Source: Lysobacterales bacterium (lineage in GTDB: Bacteria; Pseudomonadota; Gammaproteobacteria; Xanthomonadales; Xanthomonadaceae). Taken from it: 53,435 nt of DNA. Under the pieces are notes generated by a model. The model did not search any database, was not told where the DNA came from, and worked only from the letters and a program-made list of their open reading frames with translations. The DNA lies in the NCBI GenBank assembly GCA_017302035.1, contig JAFLEA010000015.1, positions 1-53,435 of the forward strand, read 5' to 3'. Positions 9,261-17,044 of the stretch are shown here, piece after piece; position 1 is the first letter of the stretch; every line of letters begins with the position of its first letter. The translations under genes were made by a program, and so were the position numbers.

Positions 9261-10466
9261 TCAGCGGTTCACTTCGGCCCACAGGGTGCTGCTCATGCCG
9301 AACAGCTTGATGAAGCCCTCGGCCTCCTCCACGCCCCAGTCGGCCGACTGCGCGTAGGTGGCGCCCTTGGCGTTGAGGATGTGCGGCGAACGGACCGCCA
9401 CCGCGTCGACGCGGCCGCCGCGGGTTTCCAGCACCACCTCGCCGTTGACCTGCGCCTGCGAGGAGGCCAGGAACGCCTCCAGGTCGGTCTTCAGAGGGTC
9501 GTGGTAGAAGCCCTCGTACACCAGCTCCACCCACTTGCGCGCCACTTCGGGCTTGAAGCGGTTCTGCTGCTTGCTCAGCACCGCCTCCTCCAGCGCCCGG
9601 TGCGCGGCCAGCAGCGCGGTGATGCCCGGCGCCTCGAACACGATCCGGCCCTTCAGCCCGATCACGGTGTCGCCGGTGTACATGCCGCGGCCCACGCCGT
9701 ACTGGGCGAACATGGTGTTGAGCCTGGCCAGGATCTTCGCCCCGTCCAGCGGCTTGCCGTCCAGTTCCACCGCCTCGCCCTGCACGAACCTCAGGGTCAC
9801 CATCAGCGGCTCGGTCGGCCAGGCGCCGCGCGGCGCGCACCAGCCGCGCGCGCCCTCGCCCGGTGCCTCCCACGCATCGATCTCGCCGCCGGACATGGTC
9901 ACGCCCAGCAGGTTCTCGTTGATGGTGTAGTTCTTCTGCTTGGCCCGGACCTCGAAGCCGCGCTCCTCCAGGTACTTCTGCTCGTAGGCGCGGGTCTGGG
10001 TGTGCTGCTTCTGGATCTCGCGGATCGGGGCGACGATGCGGTAGTCGCCCTGCGACTTCACCGCCAGGTCGAAGCGCACCTGGTCGTTGCCCATGCCGGT
10101 GCAACCGTGCGCGATCGCGTTGGTGCCCAGGTCGGCCGCGCGCGCCAGCGCCGCGTCCACGATCAGGTAGCGGTCGGAGACCAGCAGCGGGTACTGGCCC
10201 TGGTAGCCCTCGCCAGCCCACACGAACGGCTTGACGAAGCCGTCCCAGATCGCGCCGCCGCCATCGACGGTGACGTGGCTGGCCACGCCCAGCTCGGCGG
10301 CGCGCTGCTCGATCCAGGCGCGCTCCTCGGCGTCCACGCCGCCGGTGTCGGCGAACACTGTGTGCACGTTCCAGCCCTGCGCCTGCAGGTAGGGCACGCA
10401 GAAACTGGTATCCAGCCCGCCGGAGAAGGCCAGGACGATGTCGCGGGACGTATGGGGACTGCTCAT
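9261..10466 (-). CDS. argG: Argininosuccinate synthase
   Basis: ATP-dependent ligase joining citrulline and aspartate into argininosuccinate. The N-type ATP pyrophosphatase P-loop is at residues 13-21 (AFSGGLDTS), followed by [15 protein letters not shown] and [19 protein letters not shown] at 10466 gives 401 residues. The frame could be read 18 codons further upstream, but the extra residues are not family-like. The ribosome site is weak. It lies 84 nt behind argF', the largest gap inside the operon. I see no clear terminator or promoter in that gap. Confidence 0.95.
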   Translation of the reverse strand: MSSPHTSRDIVLAFSGGLDTSFCVPYLQAQGWNVHTVFADTGGVDAEERAWIEQRAAELGVASHVTVDGGGAIWDGFVKPFVWAGEGYQGQYPLLVSDRYLIVDAALARAADLGTNAIAHGCTGMGNDQVRFDLAVKSQGDYRIVAPIREIQKQHTQTRAYEQKYLEERGFEVRAKQKNYTINENLLGVTMSGGEIDAWEAPGEGARGWCAPRGAWPTEPLMVTLRFVQGEAVELDGKPLDGAKILARLNTMFAQYGVGRGMYTGDTVIGLKGRIVFEAPGITALLAAHRALEEAVLSKQQNRFKPEVARKWVELVYEGFYHDPLKTDLEAFLASSQAQVNGEVVLETRGGRVDAVAVRSPHILNAKGATYAQSADWGVEEAEGFIKLFGMSSTLWAEVNR

Positions 10467-10550
10467 CGGGGGGAGGTTCCGTGGAAATCGGGTTCGTGGG
10501 TGCAGCCGACCGTCAGTCAACTGCGCTTTCTGGGTATTCGTGCCGCGGCC

Positions 10551-11558
10551 TCAGGACACCAGCGCGGCCATCACCGCCTTCTGCACGTGCAGGCGGTTCT
10601 CGGCCTCCTCGATCGCGATGCAGCCGGGCGAATCCATCACCGCATCGCTGGCCTTGACGTTGCGGCGCAGCGGCAGGCAATGCGAGAACACGCCATGGTT
10701 GGTCAGGGCCATCTTCGCCTCGTCCACCATGAAATGCTTGTACTGGTCGCGGATGGGCTTTTCCGGCTCCCAGTTGCCGAAGTAAGGCAACGCGCCCCAG
10801 CTCTTGGCGTAGACCACGTCGGCGCCCGCATAGGCGCTTTCGATATCGTGGCTGACGGCCAGCGAGCCGCCGCTCTCGGCCACGTTCTGCGCCGCCCAGC
10901 CCATGTAGCGTTCGTCGAGCAGGTATTCCGGGGTCGGGCACAGCAGGGTCACGTCCATGCCCAGGCGGGTGGCAATCGTCAGCGCGGAGTTGGCCACGGC
11001 CGTGTTCAGCGGCTTCGGATGGTAGGTCCAGGTCAGCACGTACTTCTTGCCGCGCAGGTCGGAGCTGCCGAAGTGCTCCTGCAGCGCCAATGCATGGGCC
11101 AGCTCCTGGCACGGATGGGTGATCGTCTCCATGTTGATCACCGGCACCGTCGAGTACCTGGCGAAGGCCTTGAGCACGCGATCCTCGCGATCGTAGGCCC
11201 AGTCCTTGAACTTGGGGAACGCACGCACGCCGATCAGGTCCACGTAGCGGGCCAGTACCCGTGCCACCTCGGCGATGTGCTCTTCGGTGTCGCCGTCCAT
11301 CACGGTGCCCAGGTCGAATTCGATCGGCCACGCGTCCTTGCCCGGCTGCAGCACGATGGCGTGGCCGCCGAGCTGGAACGCACCCAGCTCGAAGCTGGTG
11401 CGGGTGCGCATGGACGGGTTGAAGAACACCAGCGCGATCGACTTGCCCTTGAGTTCGCCGCCCAGCTTGTTGCGCTTGAACAGCGCCGCCTGGGTCAGCA
11501 GCGCGTCCAGTTCCGGACGGCTCCAGTCCTGGGTGTTGAGGAAGTGCTTGATCGACAT
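10551..11558 (-). CDS. argF': N-acetyl-L-ornithine carbamoyltransferase
   Basis: Carbamoylates N-acetylornithine to N-acetylcitrulline, replacing ordinary OTCase in Xanthomonadaceae. The carbamoyl-phosphate loop is SMRTRTSFELG (residues 49-59), with HPCQELAHA at 148-156 and HCLPLRRNVKASDA near the end. Residue 92 is Glu, the residue reported to distinguish acetyl- from succinylornithine enzymes, which have Pro there. Lys302 (NVKASD) matches the carboxylated lysine described for the X. campestris enzyme. The SD-like AGGA lies 8 nt before ATG 11558. It is the first enzyme gene of the operon and sits 33 nt behind a hairpin plus U-tract (see attenuator entries). Confidence 0.97.
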   Translation of the reverse strand: MSIKHFLNTQDWSRPELDALLTQAALFKRNKLGGELKGKSIALVFFNPSMRTRTSFELGAFQLGGHAIVLQPGKDAWPIEFDLGTVMDGDTEEHIAEVARVLARYVDLIGVRAFPKFKDWAYDREDRVLKAFARYSTVPVINMETITHPCQELAHALALQEHFGSSDLRGKKYVLTWTYHPKPLNTAVANSALTIATRLGMDVTLLCPTPEYLLDERYMGWAAQNVAESGGSLAVSHDIESAYAGADVVYAKSWGALPYFGNWEPEKPIRDQYKHFMVDEAKMALTNHGVFSHCLPLRRNVKASDAVMDSPGCIAIEEAENRLHVQKAVMAALVS

Positions 11559-11591
11559 CGGCGGTTCCTGGCGGTAATGGTGCGCGAAAAC

Positions 11592-11620
11592 AAAAAAACC
11601 CAGCCGGGGCTGGGTTTTCA
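11592..11620 (-). terminator. Intrinsic terminator between the Arg leader frame and argF' (attenuator hairpin 3:4)
   Basis: On the minus strand the arms ACCCAGC (11615-11609) and GCTGGGT (11604-11598) enclose a CCCG loop. A-T pairs extend the stem, and seven consecutive U residues (11598-11592) start at its last base. This is a strong rho-independent terminator placed only 33 nt before the argF' start codon. A plain terminator for the upstream gene (stop 11793) could sit there too, but the unusual distance of about 175 nt from that stop and the competing upstream copy of GCTGGGT favour attenuation. Confidence 0.8.
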
Positions 11621-11639
11621 GAACGGACGGCAGGACGCC

Positions 11640-11670
11640 CCGGTCACCCAGCGGAATGGCGGGGTTCCGG
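11640..11670 (-). promoter_or_regulatory. Candidate pause/anti-antiterminator hairpin and antiterminator segment in the argF' leader
   Basis: On the minus-strand RNA, CCGG (11670-11667) can pair with CCGG (11643-11640), and ACCC (11665-11662) with GGGT (11649-11646). This makes an eight-base-pair stem with a small internal loop. The 3' side contains GCTGGGT (11652-11646), identical to the downstream arm of the terminator, so it can instead pair with ACCCAGC of the terminator's upstream arm. The structures exclude one another in the 1:2 / 2:3 / 3:4 manner of classical amino-acid attenuators. Energies were not computed. Confidence 0.55.
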
Positions 11671-11745
11671 TCGGCGCGCGCGCGAGGTCATCCCGGAGGC
11701 CATCCGGGCGGCGCTGGCGGCGTGTGGCTGCAGGTCGGCGTTCAT
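11644..11745 (-). CDS. Possible 33-residue arginine-containing leader peptide of the arg operon
   Basis: Short frame from ATG 11745 to TGA at 11646-11644. Arg codons stand at positions 14, 22, 24, 25 and 29; the segment SRARRPEPRH holds four of them directly before and inside the pause hairpin. The stop codon overlaps the antiterminator segment GCTGGGT. A ribosome finishing the peptide would mask that segment and allow termination, while one stalled at codons 22-25 would leave it free. There is no convincing ribosome site. A weak -10-like GACCAT (11760-11755) would put transcription almost at the ATG, so the message could be leaderless. In DNA this GC-rich Arg codons are common by chance, hence the moderate confidence. 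Confidence 0.45.
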   Translation of the reverse strand: MNADLQPHAASAARMASGMTSRARRPEPRHSAG

Positions 11746-11792
11746 GAGCTGGGAATGGTCGCATGCGCGCGCAGGTGGCGCAAGCAGGCCCG

Positions 11793-12314
11793 TCAGGGCG
11801 ATGCCGTGGTTGGCGCCAGGTCTTCCCAGGGGGTGACCGTCACCCGCACGCGCAGACGGTTGCCGGGATCCTCGGCCAGGCGCGAGCGGTACTTGGTGCC
11901 CTTGTAGACGTAATCCACGTCGTAGGCGATCGGCCGCTGGAACTGGCGACCGACCTGGACCAGGCGGCAGTTCCGCTTCAGCACCGGCGGTGGCGGCGGC
12001 GGGGCCGGCTCGTCGCGGGTGAACACGTCCTTGACCGAATCGACCATCCGCGAGAACAGGCCCGGTTTCCCGGAATCCTCCCGCGGGCGCTCGGGTTCTG
12101 CCGGGACCAGATCGCAGCGCTCCTCGGTGCGGGTGGCGTGCAGGGTCTGGTAGACCGGCTCGGCCCGCAGTACCTGGGCGTAGTCGAACCTCACGTTCTC
12201 CATCGGTGCCGCCCGGACCTGGCCGTCGGCCTGCCCCCCCTCCTGGGCGAACGCCGGCTGCAGCACGCAGCAGGCCGCCATGCCCAGCAATGAGAGTTCC
12301 AGCGGACGTCGCAT
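11793..12314 (-). CDS. Exported protein of unknown function
   Basis: A 173-residue protein whose N-terminus reads as a signal peptide (MRRPLELSLLGMAACCVLQPAFA, cut after AFA near residue 23). The mature part has a conserved-looking VRFDYAQVLRAEPVYQTL segment, a proline run (PAPPPPPPV) and a C-terminal block with CRLVQVGRQFQRPIAYDV, YKGTKYRSRLAEDPG and RVRVTVTP. Two Cys residues, in EERCD and RNCRL, could pair in the periplasm. The C-terminal block recalls surface-antigen-like envelope proteins lacking the glycine-zipper, but I do not recognise a named family. The ATG at 12314 is preferred because it starts the signal peptide. It lies directly upstream of the arg leader on the same strand. Confidence 0.75.
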   Translation of the reverse strand: MRRPLELSLLGMAACCVLQPAFAQEGGQADGQVRAAPMENVRFDYAQVLRAEPVYQTLHATRTEERCDLVPAEPERPREDSGKPGLFSRMVDSVKDVFTRDEPAPPPPPPVLKRNCRLVQVGRQFQRPIAYDVDYVYKGTKYRSRLAEDPGNRLRVRVTVTPWEDLAPTTASP

Positions 12315-12452
12315 CAGCGCAGGGGACCCAGGAGATGCGTCCAGTTTAGGCGGCCCGTGCCACGGACTGCTGAACCGCAACCCAGCGACCGCTTCCACCG
12401 CCGCCACGCCATCGCCCGGCGCGGCGCGGGCCGACGCAGCATCCCGCCACGC

Positions 12453-12458
12453 TAGAAT
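12453..12458 (+). promoter_or_regulatory. Possible -10 element of the cysS operon
   Basis: TAGAAT, one mismatch from consensus, stands 35 nt before the cysS ATG in the divergent gap with the exported-protein gene. No good -35 box is visible at 16-18 nt spacing. Confidence 0.3.
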
Positions 12459-12493
12459 GATGGATTCGTCCCCCGCCCCTGCGCCCCGAACCG

Positions 12494-13861
12494 ATGCCCC
12501 TGCGCCTGTACAACAGCCTCACGCGCCGGGTCGAGCCGTTCGCCCCGCTCGATCCCGCCTGCCCGACGATGTACGTGTGCGGGCCGACCGTCTACAACTA
12601 CGTGCACATCGGCAACGCGCGCGGGCCGGTGGTGTTCGGGGTGCTGGCGGCGCTGCTGCGACGCCGCCATGGCGCGTTGAGGTATGCGCGCAACATCACC
12701 GACGTGGACGACAAGATCAACGCCGCGGCGGCCGAACAGGGCGTGCCGATCTCGGCGATCACCGATCGCTTCGCCGCCGCCTACCGGCAGGACATGGCCG
12801 CGCTGGGGGTGGCCGCGCCGGACATCGAACCGGAGGCCACCGCGCACATCCCGCAGATCGTGGCCATGATCGAGCGCCTGATCGAGTCCGGCCATGCCTA
12901 TGCGGCGCAGGGCCACGTGCTGTTCGCGGTCGCCACCTTCGCCGACTACGGCAAGCTCTCGCGGCGCGACCCGGAGGAGATGCTGGCGGGCGCCCGGGTG
13001 GAAGTGGCTCCGTACAAGCGCGATCCGGGCGATTTCGTGCTGTGGAAGCCGTCCACGCCGGGGTTGCCGGGCTGGGACTCGCCGTGGGGCCGCGGCCGGC
13101 CGGGCTGGCACATCGAGTGTTCGGCCATGGCCGGCGCCCACCTGGGCCGCACCATCGACATCCACGCCGGTGGCATCGACCTGCAGTTCCCGCACCACGA
13201 GAACGAGATCGCGCAAAGCGAGTGCGCCCACGGCGGCGCGCCCTTCGCCCGCTACTGGCTGCACAACGGCATGCTCAACTTCGGCGGCGCCAAGATGAGC
13301 AAGTCGCTGGGCAACATCGAGAAGGTCCACGACCTGGTGCGGCAGCACCCGCCCGAGGCACTGCGCTACGCCCTGCTCTCGGCCCACTACCGGCAGCCGC
13401 TGGACTGGTCAGAGGCGCTGGTCGAGCAATCCGTGCGCACCCTGGACCGGCTGTACGGCACCCTGCGCGACCTGGGCGACGTCGATGCCGCCGCGGCGAT
13501 CCCGCAGGCGGTGGAGGACGCCCTGGAAGACGACCTCAACACGCCGCTGGCGCTGGCCGAACTGGCGCGGATCGCCGGCGAGGCGCGCAAGGCCACCGGC
13601 ACCGGCGAGCGGACGCGGCTGAAGGGCGAACTGCTCGGCGCCGGCCTGGCCCTGGGCCTGCTGCAGCAGGCGCCCGAAGCCTGGTTCAACCGCGGCGGTT
13701 CCGGCGAGGACGATGCGCGCATCCAGGCCCTGGTCGACGAACGCAGCACGGCCAAGCAGGCCCGCGACTTCGCCCGCGCCGATGCGATCCGCGACCGGCT
13801 GGCCGCCGAGGGCGTCCTGCTCGAAGACACGCCACAGGGCGTCAGATGGAAACGCAGTTAA
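12494..13861 (+). CDS. cysS: Cysteinyl-tRNA synthetase
   Basis: Class I aminoacyl-tRNA synthetase charging tRNA-Cys in the cytosol. It has 455 residues, the usual length. The zinc Cys is in YVCGPTVYN (Cys29) and the ATP signature HIGN is at 38-41. Further zinc ligands are in GWHIECSAM and in the HHENE motif ([12 protein letters not shown]). The KMSKS loop is at about 267-271 (AKMSKSLGN). The anticodon-binding helical domain occupies the C-terminus. It is the first gene of a + strand run with the sufE-like and MFS genes. Confidence 0.97.
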   Translation: MPLRLYNSLTRRVEPFAPLDPACPTMYVCGPTVYNYVHIGNARGPVVFGVLAALLRRRHGALRYARNITDVDDKINAAAAEQGVPISAITDRFAAAYRQDMAALGVAAPDIEPEATAHIPQIVAMIERLIESGHAYAAQGHVLFAVATFADYGKLSRRDPEEMLAGARVEVAPYKRDPGDFVLWKPSTPGLPGWDSPWGRGRPGWHIECSAMAGAHLGRTIDIHAGGIDLQFPHHENEIAQSECAHGGAPFARYWLHNGMLNFGGAKMSKSLGNIEKVHDLVRQHPPEALRYALLSAHYRQPLDWSEALVEQSVRTLDRLYGTLRDLGDVDAAAAIPQAVEDALEDDLNTPLALAELARIAGEARKATGTGERTRLKGELLGAGLALGLLQQAPEAWFNRGGSGEDDARIQALVDERSTAKQARDFARADAIRDRLAAEGVLLEDTPQGVRWKRS

Positions 13862-13866
13862 CCTTC

Positions 13867-13887
13867 CCCGCTCCCGCGGGGAGCGGG
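13867..13887 (+). repeat. Perfect inverted repeat between cysS and sufE
   Basis: CCCGCTCCC and GGGAGCGGG flank a GCG loop directly after the cysS stop codon. There is no U-tract. It resembles the short GC-rich palindromes scattered through Xanthomonadaceae genomes and may act as an RNA-processing or stabilising hairpin. Confidence 0.6.
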
Positions 13888-13910
13888 ACCGCAGCGGACA
13901 GGAAGCACGA

Positions 13911-14348
13911 ATGACCGAAACGATCTTCCCGCTCGAATCCACCGCCGCCGAGGCCCAGGCCGCGATCCGGGAGGAATTCGCCTTCTTCGGCGACTGGTCC
14001 GAGCGCTACCAGTACCTGATCGACCTCGGCCGCAAGCTGCCTCCATTCCCGGAGGCATGGAAGACCGAGGACCATCGCCTCCACGGCTGTCAGTCGCTGG
14101 TCTGGATCGTGGCGCAGGGCGAACGCGGGCGGCTGGATTTCCACGCCATCAGCGACTCGGCGATCGTCTCCGGATTGATCTTCCTGGCCCTGCGCGTGTA
14201 TTCGGGCCGGCCGGCCGCCGAGATCCTGGCCACCGCGCCTGACTACATCGCCGACATCGGCCTGGCCCGGCACCTCTCGCCCACCCGCAGCAACGGCCTG
14301 GCGTCGTTGCTGGCCTTCATCCGCGACACCGCGCGCAGCCAGGCCTGA
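13911..14348 (+). CDS. sufE: SufE-family sulfur acceptor protein
   Basis: A 145-residue SufE/CsdE-like protein that accepts persulfide sulfur from a cysteine desulfurase (SufS or CsdA) for Fe-S cluster or thio-cofactor synthesis. The acceptor Cys is Cys60 in HRLHGCQSLVW. The family pattern continues with DSAIVSGLIFLALRVYSGR and ends with LSPTRSNGLASLL. ATG at 13911 is chosen because the upstream in-frame codons overlap cysS and are not SufE-like. No sufBCDS genes are nearby, so it may serve a desulfurase encoded elsewhere. The MFS gene follows after one base. Confidence 0.92.
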   Translation: MTETIFPLESTAAEAQAAIREEFAFFGDWSERYQYLIDLGRKLPPFPEAWKTEDHRLHGCQSLVWIVAQGERGRLDFHAISDSAIVSGLIFLALRVYSGRPAAEILATAPDYIADIGLARHLSPTRSNGLASLLAFIRDTARSQA

Positions 14349-14349
14349 A

Positions 14350-15594
14350 GTGGACCCGGGCGCAGCCGCGTCATCGCCCCCCTCGCCGCTGCGCGAACCC
14401 GGCTACCGGGTCCTGCTCGGCTACCGCCTGTGCGCGATCCTGTCCTACCAGGTGGTCGCGGTCACCGTCGGCTGGCACGTCTACGAACTGACCCGCGACC
14501 CCTTCGCCCTGGGCCTGGTCGGCCTGGCCGAAGTCCTGCCTTACATCGGCATGGCCCTGTTCGCCGGCTATCTGGTGGATCACCTGCCGAAGCGGCGCCT
14601 GGGCGCGATGGCCTGCGCCGGGCTGGCCACGACCGCGCTGCTGCTGGCGTTCATCGCCTCCGGCCACCTGATGCCCGGCGCGACCTGGCCGATCTATGCG
14701 GCGATCGTGCTCACCGGCCTGGTGCGTTCGTTCCTGACCCCGGTCTACACCGCGCTGTTCGCGCAAGTGCTGCGCCGCGAGCAGTTCGCGCGCGGCGCCG
14801 GGGTCGGCAGCGTCGCCTTCCAGTCCGCGCTGGTATGCGGGCCGGCGCTGGGCGGGATCCTGGCCGGCTTCGCCGGCAAGACCGCCGCCTATGCGAGCGC
14901 CGCGGTGCTGGCGCTGGTGGCCGGCGGCGTGCTGCTGGGCCTGCGGGTGGCCGAGCCGCGCAGCCAGGGGCCGCGCGTGCCGGTGCTGTCCAGCATCGGC
15001 GATGGGCTGCGCTTCGTCTGGAACACCCAGGTGATGCTGGCCGCGCAGGCGCTGGACCTGTTCGCGGTGCTGTTCGGCGGCGCGATTTCGCTGGCGCCGG
15101 CGTTCATCGCCGAGATCCTCCACCGCGGCCCGGAAGCGCTGGGCATCCTGCGCGCGGCGCCCGCACTGGGTGCGGTGGCGGTCGGGATCGCGCTCGCCCG
15201 GCGTCCGCCGGGGCGCCACGCCGGGCGCCTGCTGCTATGGGCGGTGGCCGGCTTCGGCCTGTGCATCATCGGCTTCGGCCTGTCGCGGCACTTCTGGCTG
15301 TCGGCGCTGTTCCTGTTGCTGTCGGGCGTGTGCGACGGGGTGTCGGTGGTGCTGCGCACGACCATCATGCAACTGGTCACGCCCGACGGCATGCGCGGGC
15401 GGGTGGCGTCGATCAACGGCATCTTCATCGGCTCGTCCAACGAGCTGGGCGCGTTCTACGCCGGGTCGATGGCGCGGCTGCTGGGGCTGGTGCCGGCGGT
15501 GGTGCTGGGGGGCTTCGTCACCCTGGGCGTGGTCGCCACCACTGCGGCGAAGGCACCGCGGCTGCGGCGGCTGGACCTGAAAGACCTGCACTGA
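14350..15594 (+). CDS. MFS transporter, probable exporter
   Basis: A 414-residue inner-membrane protein with about 12 hydrophobic segments, of the EntS/multidrug-exporter-like MFS group. A conserved MFS loop motif is seen as GYLVDHLPKRRLGAM between the early helices, and a related GMRGRVASING occurs in the C-terminal half. The start is GTG at 14350, one base after the sufE stop, so translation is probably coupled. The substrate cannot be read from the sequence. A strong hairpin follows its stop. Confidence 0.88.
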   Translation: MDPGAAASSPPSPLREPGYRVLLGYRLCAILSYQVVAVTVGWHVYELTRDPFALGLVGLAEVLPYIGMALFAGYLVDHLPKRRLGAMACAGLATTALLLAFIASGHLMPGATWPIYAAIVLTGLVRSFLTPVYTALFAQVLRREQFARGAGVGSVAFQSALVCGPALGGILAGFAGKTAAYASAAVLALVAGGVLLGLRVAEPRSQGPRVPVLSSIGDGLRFVWNTQVMLAAQALDLFAVLFGGAISLAPAFIAEILHRGPEALGILRAAPALGAVAVGIALARRPPGRHAGRLLLWAVAGFGLCIIGFGLSRHFWLSALFLLLSGVCDGVSVVLRTTIMQLVTPDGMRGRVASINGIFIGSSNELGAFYAGSMARLLGLVPAVVLGGFVTLGVVATTAAKAPRLRRLDLKDLH

Positions 15595-15614
15595 TCCGCC
15601 GCCGGTCCGCAACG

Positions 15615-15642
15615 ACGAAGCCCGCCGGGAGGCGGGCTTCGT
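15615..15642. terminator. Bidirectional hairpin between convergent MFS and DksA-like genes
   Basis: Twelve-base perfect stem (ACGAAGCCCGCC / GGCGGGCTTCGT) with a GGGA loop, 21 nt past the MFS stop and 22 nt past the end of the opposing gene. It lacks a long U-tract on either strand. Confidence 0.7.
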
Positions 15643-15664
15643 GCGGGTTGCCTGGCACCGGGGC

Positions 15665-16675
15665 CTATTCGCCCTGCTGCTTCTGCAGGTGTTCCCAGCG
15701 CTCCTGCGCGTCGAGGGTGCGCTCGGCGGTCAGGCGCGCCTCCAGGCGCTCCAGGCCGATCTCCTCGCCGGTGTCCACGCAGTAGCCGTAGTCGCCGCCG
15801 TCCAGGCGCTTGAGGGTGCTGTCGATCTTGCCGATCAGCTTGCGGTAGCGGTCGCGGGTGCGCAGTTCCAGCGAGTTCTCGGTCTCGCGGGTGGCGCGCT
15901 CGGCCTCGTCGCCGATGTCGCGCACTTCGTCCTTGAGGTTCTCGATGGTCTGCTTGGACTCCTCCACCAGGTCGGCGCGCCATTGCAGCAGCCGCTGGCG
16001 GAAGTACTCCAGCTGCAGCGGGTTCATGTACTCCTCGCCCGCGGACGGCCGGTATCCCTTCGGCAGCAGCGGACGCCCGGTGGCCTCGTCGACCTTGTAG
16101 TCGACCGGACGGCTGGACGTGCGCGGCGCCGGGGCATCGACCTTCTTCGAAACCACCGCCACGGCGACCTTGCCCTTGGGCCGGGCCGGCGGCGGGGCCG
16201 CGACCACGGCAGGCTTCAGCGGGGCCTTCTGCGCCATGGCCTTGGCGGCGGGCGCCGGCTTGGCCGGGGCAGGCTTGGCCGCGACCGCCGGCTTGGCCGG
16301 GGCGGACTTGGCCGGAACGGCCTTCTTCGCCGGGACCTGCTTCACCGCCACGGCCTTGGCGACAACCGGCTTGGTCACCGACGGCTTGGCCTGGGGCGCG
16401 GGTTTGGCTGCAACCTTCTTGGCGGGCGCCTTGCTGGCGGCTGCCTTGGCCGGAGCGGCCTTCTTCGGCGCCGGCTTGGCGGCGGGCTTGGCCGCCTTCT
16501 TCACGACCTTGGCCGGCTTGGCGGGCGCCTTCACGGCCTTCTTCGCCACCGGCTTGGCGGCCTTGGCCGGGGCGGGCTTCTTGGCGACGGGCTTCTTGGC
16601 CGCGGCCTTCTTGGCCGGTGCGGCCTTCTTCGGCGCCGGCTTGGCGGTCTTCTTCACGGGTTTCTTGGCAGCCAC
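15665..16675 (-). CDS. DksA/TraR-like protein with a long histone-H1-like Lys/Ala/Pro tail
   Basis: A 336-residue protein in two parts. Residues 1 to about 185 are a low-complexity basic tail of PAKKA/KPA repeats like histone H1 or AlgP/AlgR3. The C-terminal ~130 residues are a DksA domain, which in its family binds the RNA polymerase secondary channel with ppGpp: MNPLQLEYFRQRLLQW, a coiled coil, then DGGDYGYCVDTGEEIGLERL. The zinc finger is degenerate: only one of four Cys remains (YCVDTG), the partners being Thr or Ala (AERTLDAQ). The coiled-coil tip contains RDIGDEAERAT, keeping acidic residues. The start is GTG 16675, with AGGAA about 10 nt before it. This tailed form seems usual in Xanthomonadaceae. 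Confidence 0.9.
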   Translation of the reverse strand: MAAKKPVKKTAKPAPKKAAPAKKAAAKKPVAKKPAPAKAAKPVAKKAVKAPAKPAKVVKKAAKPAAKPAPKKAAPAKAAASKAPAKKVAAKPAPQAKPSVTKPVVAKAVAVKQVPAKKAVPAKSAPAKPAVAAKPAPAKPAPAAKAMAQKAPLKPAVVAAPPPARPKGKVAVAVVSKKVDAPAPRTSSRPVDYKVDEATGRPLLPKGYRPSAGEEYMNPLQLEYFRQRLLQWRADLVEESKQTIENLKDEVRDIGDEAERATRETENSLELRTRDRYRKLIGKIDSTLKRLDGGDYGYCVDTGEEIGLERLEARLTAERTLDAQERWEHLQKQQGE

Positions 16676-16783
16676 GAACGCAGGTTCCTCATCACTGGAA
16701 TTCCCCGTTTCCGGGAAAGCGGGCCTTTATAGCCCACCCCACCCCGGGGGGCAACCTCGCGGGACCACGGGTATCATGGCCGG

Positions 16784-17044
16784 GTGATCGATCGCCTGCT
16801 CATCGCATTGCTGCGCGGCTACAAGCGCTTCATCAGCCCGCTGCTCGGTCCGCGCTGCCGTTTCGTGCCCAGCTGCTCGGAATACGCGATGCAGGCGATC
16901 GAACGGTACGGGGTGCTGCGCGGCGGCTGGCTGGCGGCCAAACGCCTGGCCCGCTGCCATCCGCTGCATCCCGGCGGCCTGGACCCGGTGCCGGAAAAGC
17001 CCGGGCGCACCCCACCCTGCTCCTGCACCGGAAACCACCGATGA
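16784..17044 (+). CDS. yidD: Membrane protein insertion efficiency factor YidD
   Basis: An 86-residue protein of the YidD (UPF0161) family that assists YidC-dependent inner-membrane protein insertion. It shows the family core [14 protein letters not shown], then [20 protein letters not shown] with its conserved Cys, and [13 protein letters not shown]. The start is GTG 16784. A TATCAT box ends 6 nt before it, so the message could be leaderless. Its stop overlaps the pyrC ATG (ATGA at 17041-17044). In many proteobacteria yidD sits with rpmH-rnpA-yidC, so this pyrC-linked position is different. Confidence 0.93.
   Translation: MIDRLLIALLRGYKRFISPLLGPRCRFVPSCSEYAMQAIERYGVLRGGWLAAKRLARCHPLHPGGLDPVPEKPGRTPPCSCTGNHR

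Noticed and set aside
6605-9310. Long + strand frame (901 codons) antisense to argA/B and argE
   Set aside because: It is a shadow of high-GC coding on the other strand, with no start context and no domain.
11618-11764. A second, more Arg-rich 48-codon frame (ATG 11764) overlapping the proposed arg leader, with RRQRR-like runs
   Set aside because: Its stop abuts the terminator stem, so a ribosome completing it would block termination when arginine is plentiful, opposite to feedback. Its Arg runs lie too far upstream to affect the 1:2 stem. Kept only as an alternative.
16119-16787. Ala/Gly/Thr-rich + strand frame opposite the DksA-like tail
   Set aside because: It is simply the complement of the KPA repeats in the real minus-strand gene.
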